NCBI GenBank assembly: GCA_016215735.1
Contig: JACRIA010000038.1
Coordinates: 1 to 11,812, forward strand
Length of the DNA stretch: 11,812 nucleotides
Source: Candidatus Peregrinibacteria bacterium
Lineage (GTDB): Bacteria > Patescibacteriota > Gracilibacteria > UBA1369 > UBA12463
Direction of reading: 5' to 3'
Shown here: in pieces, positions 11,607 through 11,812 of the stretch
How the letters are laid out: the number at the start of each line of letters is the position of its first letter
How positions within the stretch are numbered: position 1 is the stretch's first letter
Program-made: the position numbers and the translations under genes
Notes under the pieces: generated by a model
The model's input: the letters and a program-made list of their open reading frames with translations, nothing else
The model's database searches: none
What the model was told of the DNA's origin: nothing

Positions 11607-11812
11607 CTAATTGTACAATTATAAGAGCGATTGTGTTTATAACTTTAATCAACGAATTCAAAGCCGGACCAGCTGTGTCTTTGAATGGATCGCCAACAGT
11701 ATCGCCGACAACCGCAGCCTTATGCGTTTCCGAGCCTTTTCCTCCGTACAATCCGTCTTCAATAAGTTTTTTCGCATTGTCCCATGCGGCTCCGCCAGTG
11801 CACATGAAAAGC
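11581..11812 (-). CDS. hppA: Membrane-bound ion-translocating pyrophosphatase, C-terminal part (truncated by the window edge)
   Basis: Couples pyrophosphate hydrolysis to H+ (or Na+) pumping; full proteins have about 16 membrane helices and 650-800 residues. The 76 visible residues hold the diagnostic C-terminal signature: CTGGAAWDNAKKLIEDG, then GGKGSETHKAAVVGDTVGD and PFKDTAGPALNSLIKVIN, whose Asp and Lys residues form part of the hydrolytic centre. A last helix follows (TIALIIVQLVATLKIF) before TAA at 11583-11581. The start lies beyond base 11812. The residues that distinguish K+-dependent from K+-independent, or H+ from Na+ pumps, are outside the window. Confidence 0.97.
   Translation of the reverse strand, partial: LFMCTGGAAWDNAKKLIEDGLYGGKGSETHKAAVVGDTVGDPFKDTAGPALNSLIKVINTIALIIVQLVATLKIFG

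Noticed and set aside
1..11812. CRISPR array, defence system or complete transposase
   Set aside because: No regularly spaced repeats and no nuclease, transposase or integrase domain in any frame; the only mobile-like material is short and non-coding.

Overview
The window looks like the chromosome of a small-genome, AT-leaning bacterium, most likely a member of the Patescibacteria/Candidate Phyla Radiation or a similar reduced lineage. This rests on lysine/isoleucine-rich proteins, short intergenic gaps, broken conserved synteny (pyrH-frr-rseP without tsf, cdsA or dxr; dnaA without dnaN; mraZ outside the dcw cluster) and near absence of Shine-Dalgarno motifs. The assignment is an inference from style, not from a marker gene. 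The standard code fits: TGA closes rseP and dnaA at the expected C-termini.

Layout. 1-759 is the C-terminal third of GroEL. 803-1273 is a divergent MraZ-like double SpoVT/AbrB protein with its own promoter, convergent with yqeY (1287-1736, minus). 1864-2424 is an unrecognised alpha-helical protein. 2545-2946 is a small tail-anchored membrane protein leading into pyrH (3006-3740), frr (3752-4312) and rseP (4356-5975), a tightly spaced plus-strand cluster. After a hairpin-plus-T-tract terminator and a promoter comes dnaA (6220-7683). Convergent to it, mltG (7751-about 8725) and ybaB (8893-9189) lie on the minus strand, and ybaB is divergent from rplY (9277-9993, bL25). The right end is less ordered: a GNAT acetyltransferase (10122-10859, minus), a tiny basic ORF (10914-11075), an N-terminal remnant of a PLP-dependent amino-acid decarboxylase (11057-11221, minus), a DUF3006-like small protein (11310-11537, minus) and the C-terminus of a membrane pyrophosphatase (11581-end, minus).

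The protein-coding content is mainly housekeeping: folding, UMP phosphorylation, ribosome recycling, intramembrane proteolysis, replication initiation, glycan-strand cleavage, a ribosomal protein and an ion-pumping pyrophosphatase. I do not see a defence system, a CRISPR array, a tRNA or a complete transposase. The unusual material is non-coding. (i) Several genes have a canonical -35/17 bp/-10 promoter whose predicted start lies only 0-8 nt before the start codon, implying leaderless or near-leaderless mRNAs. (ii) A family of bulged palindromes has one copy inserted in frame inside pyrH. (iii) A 122-bp element with 16-bp inverted ends appears to have removed the original start of mltG. (iv) Several further compact GC-rich palindromes sit between genes. 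No database search or folding program was run; family names come from recognised motifs.
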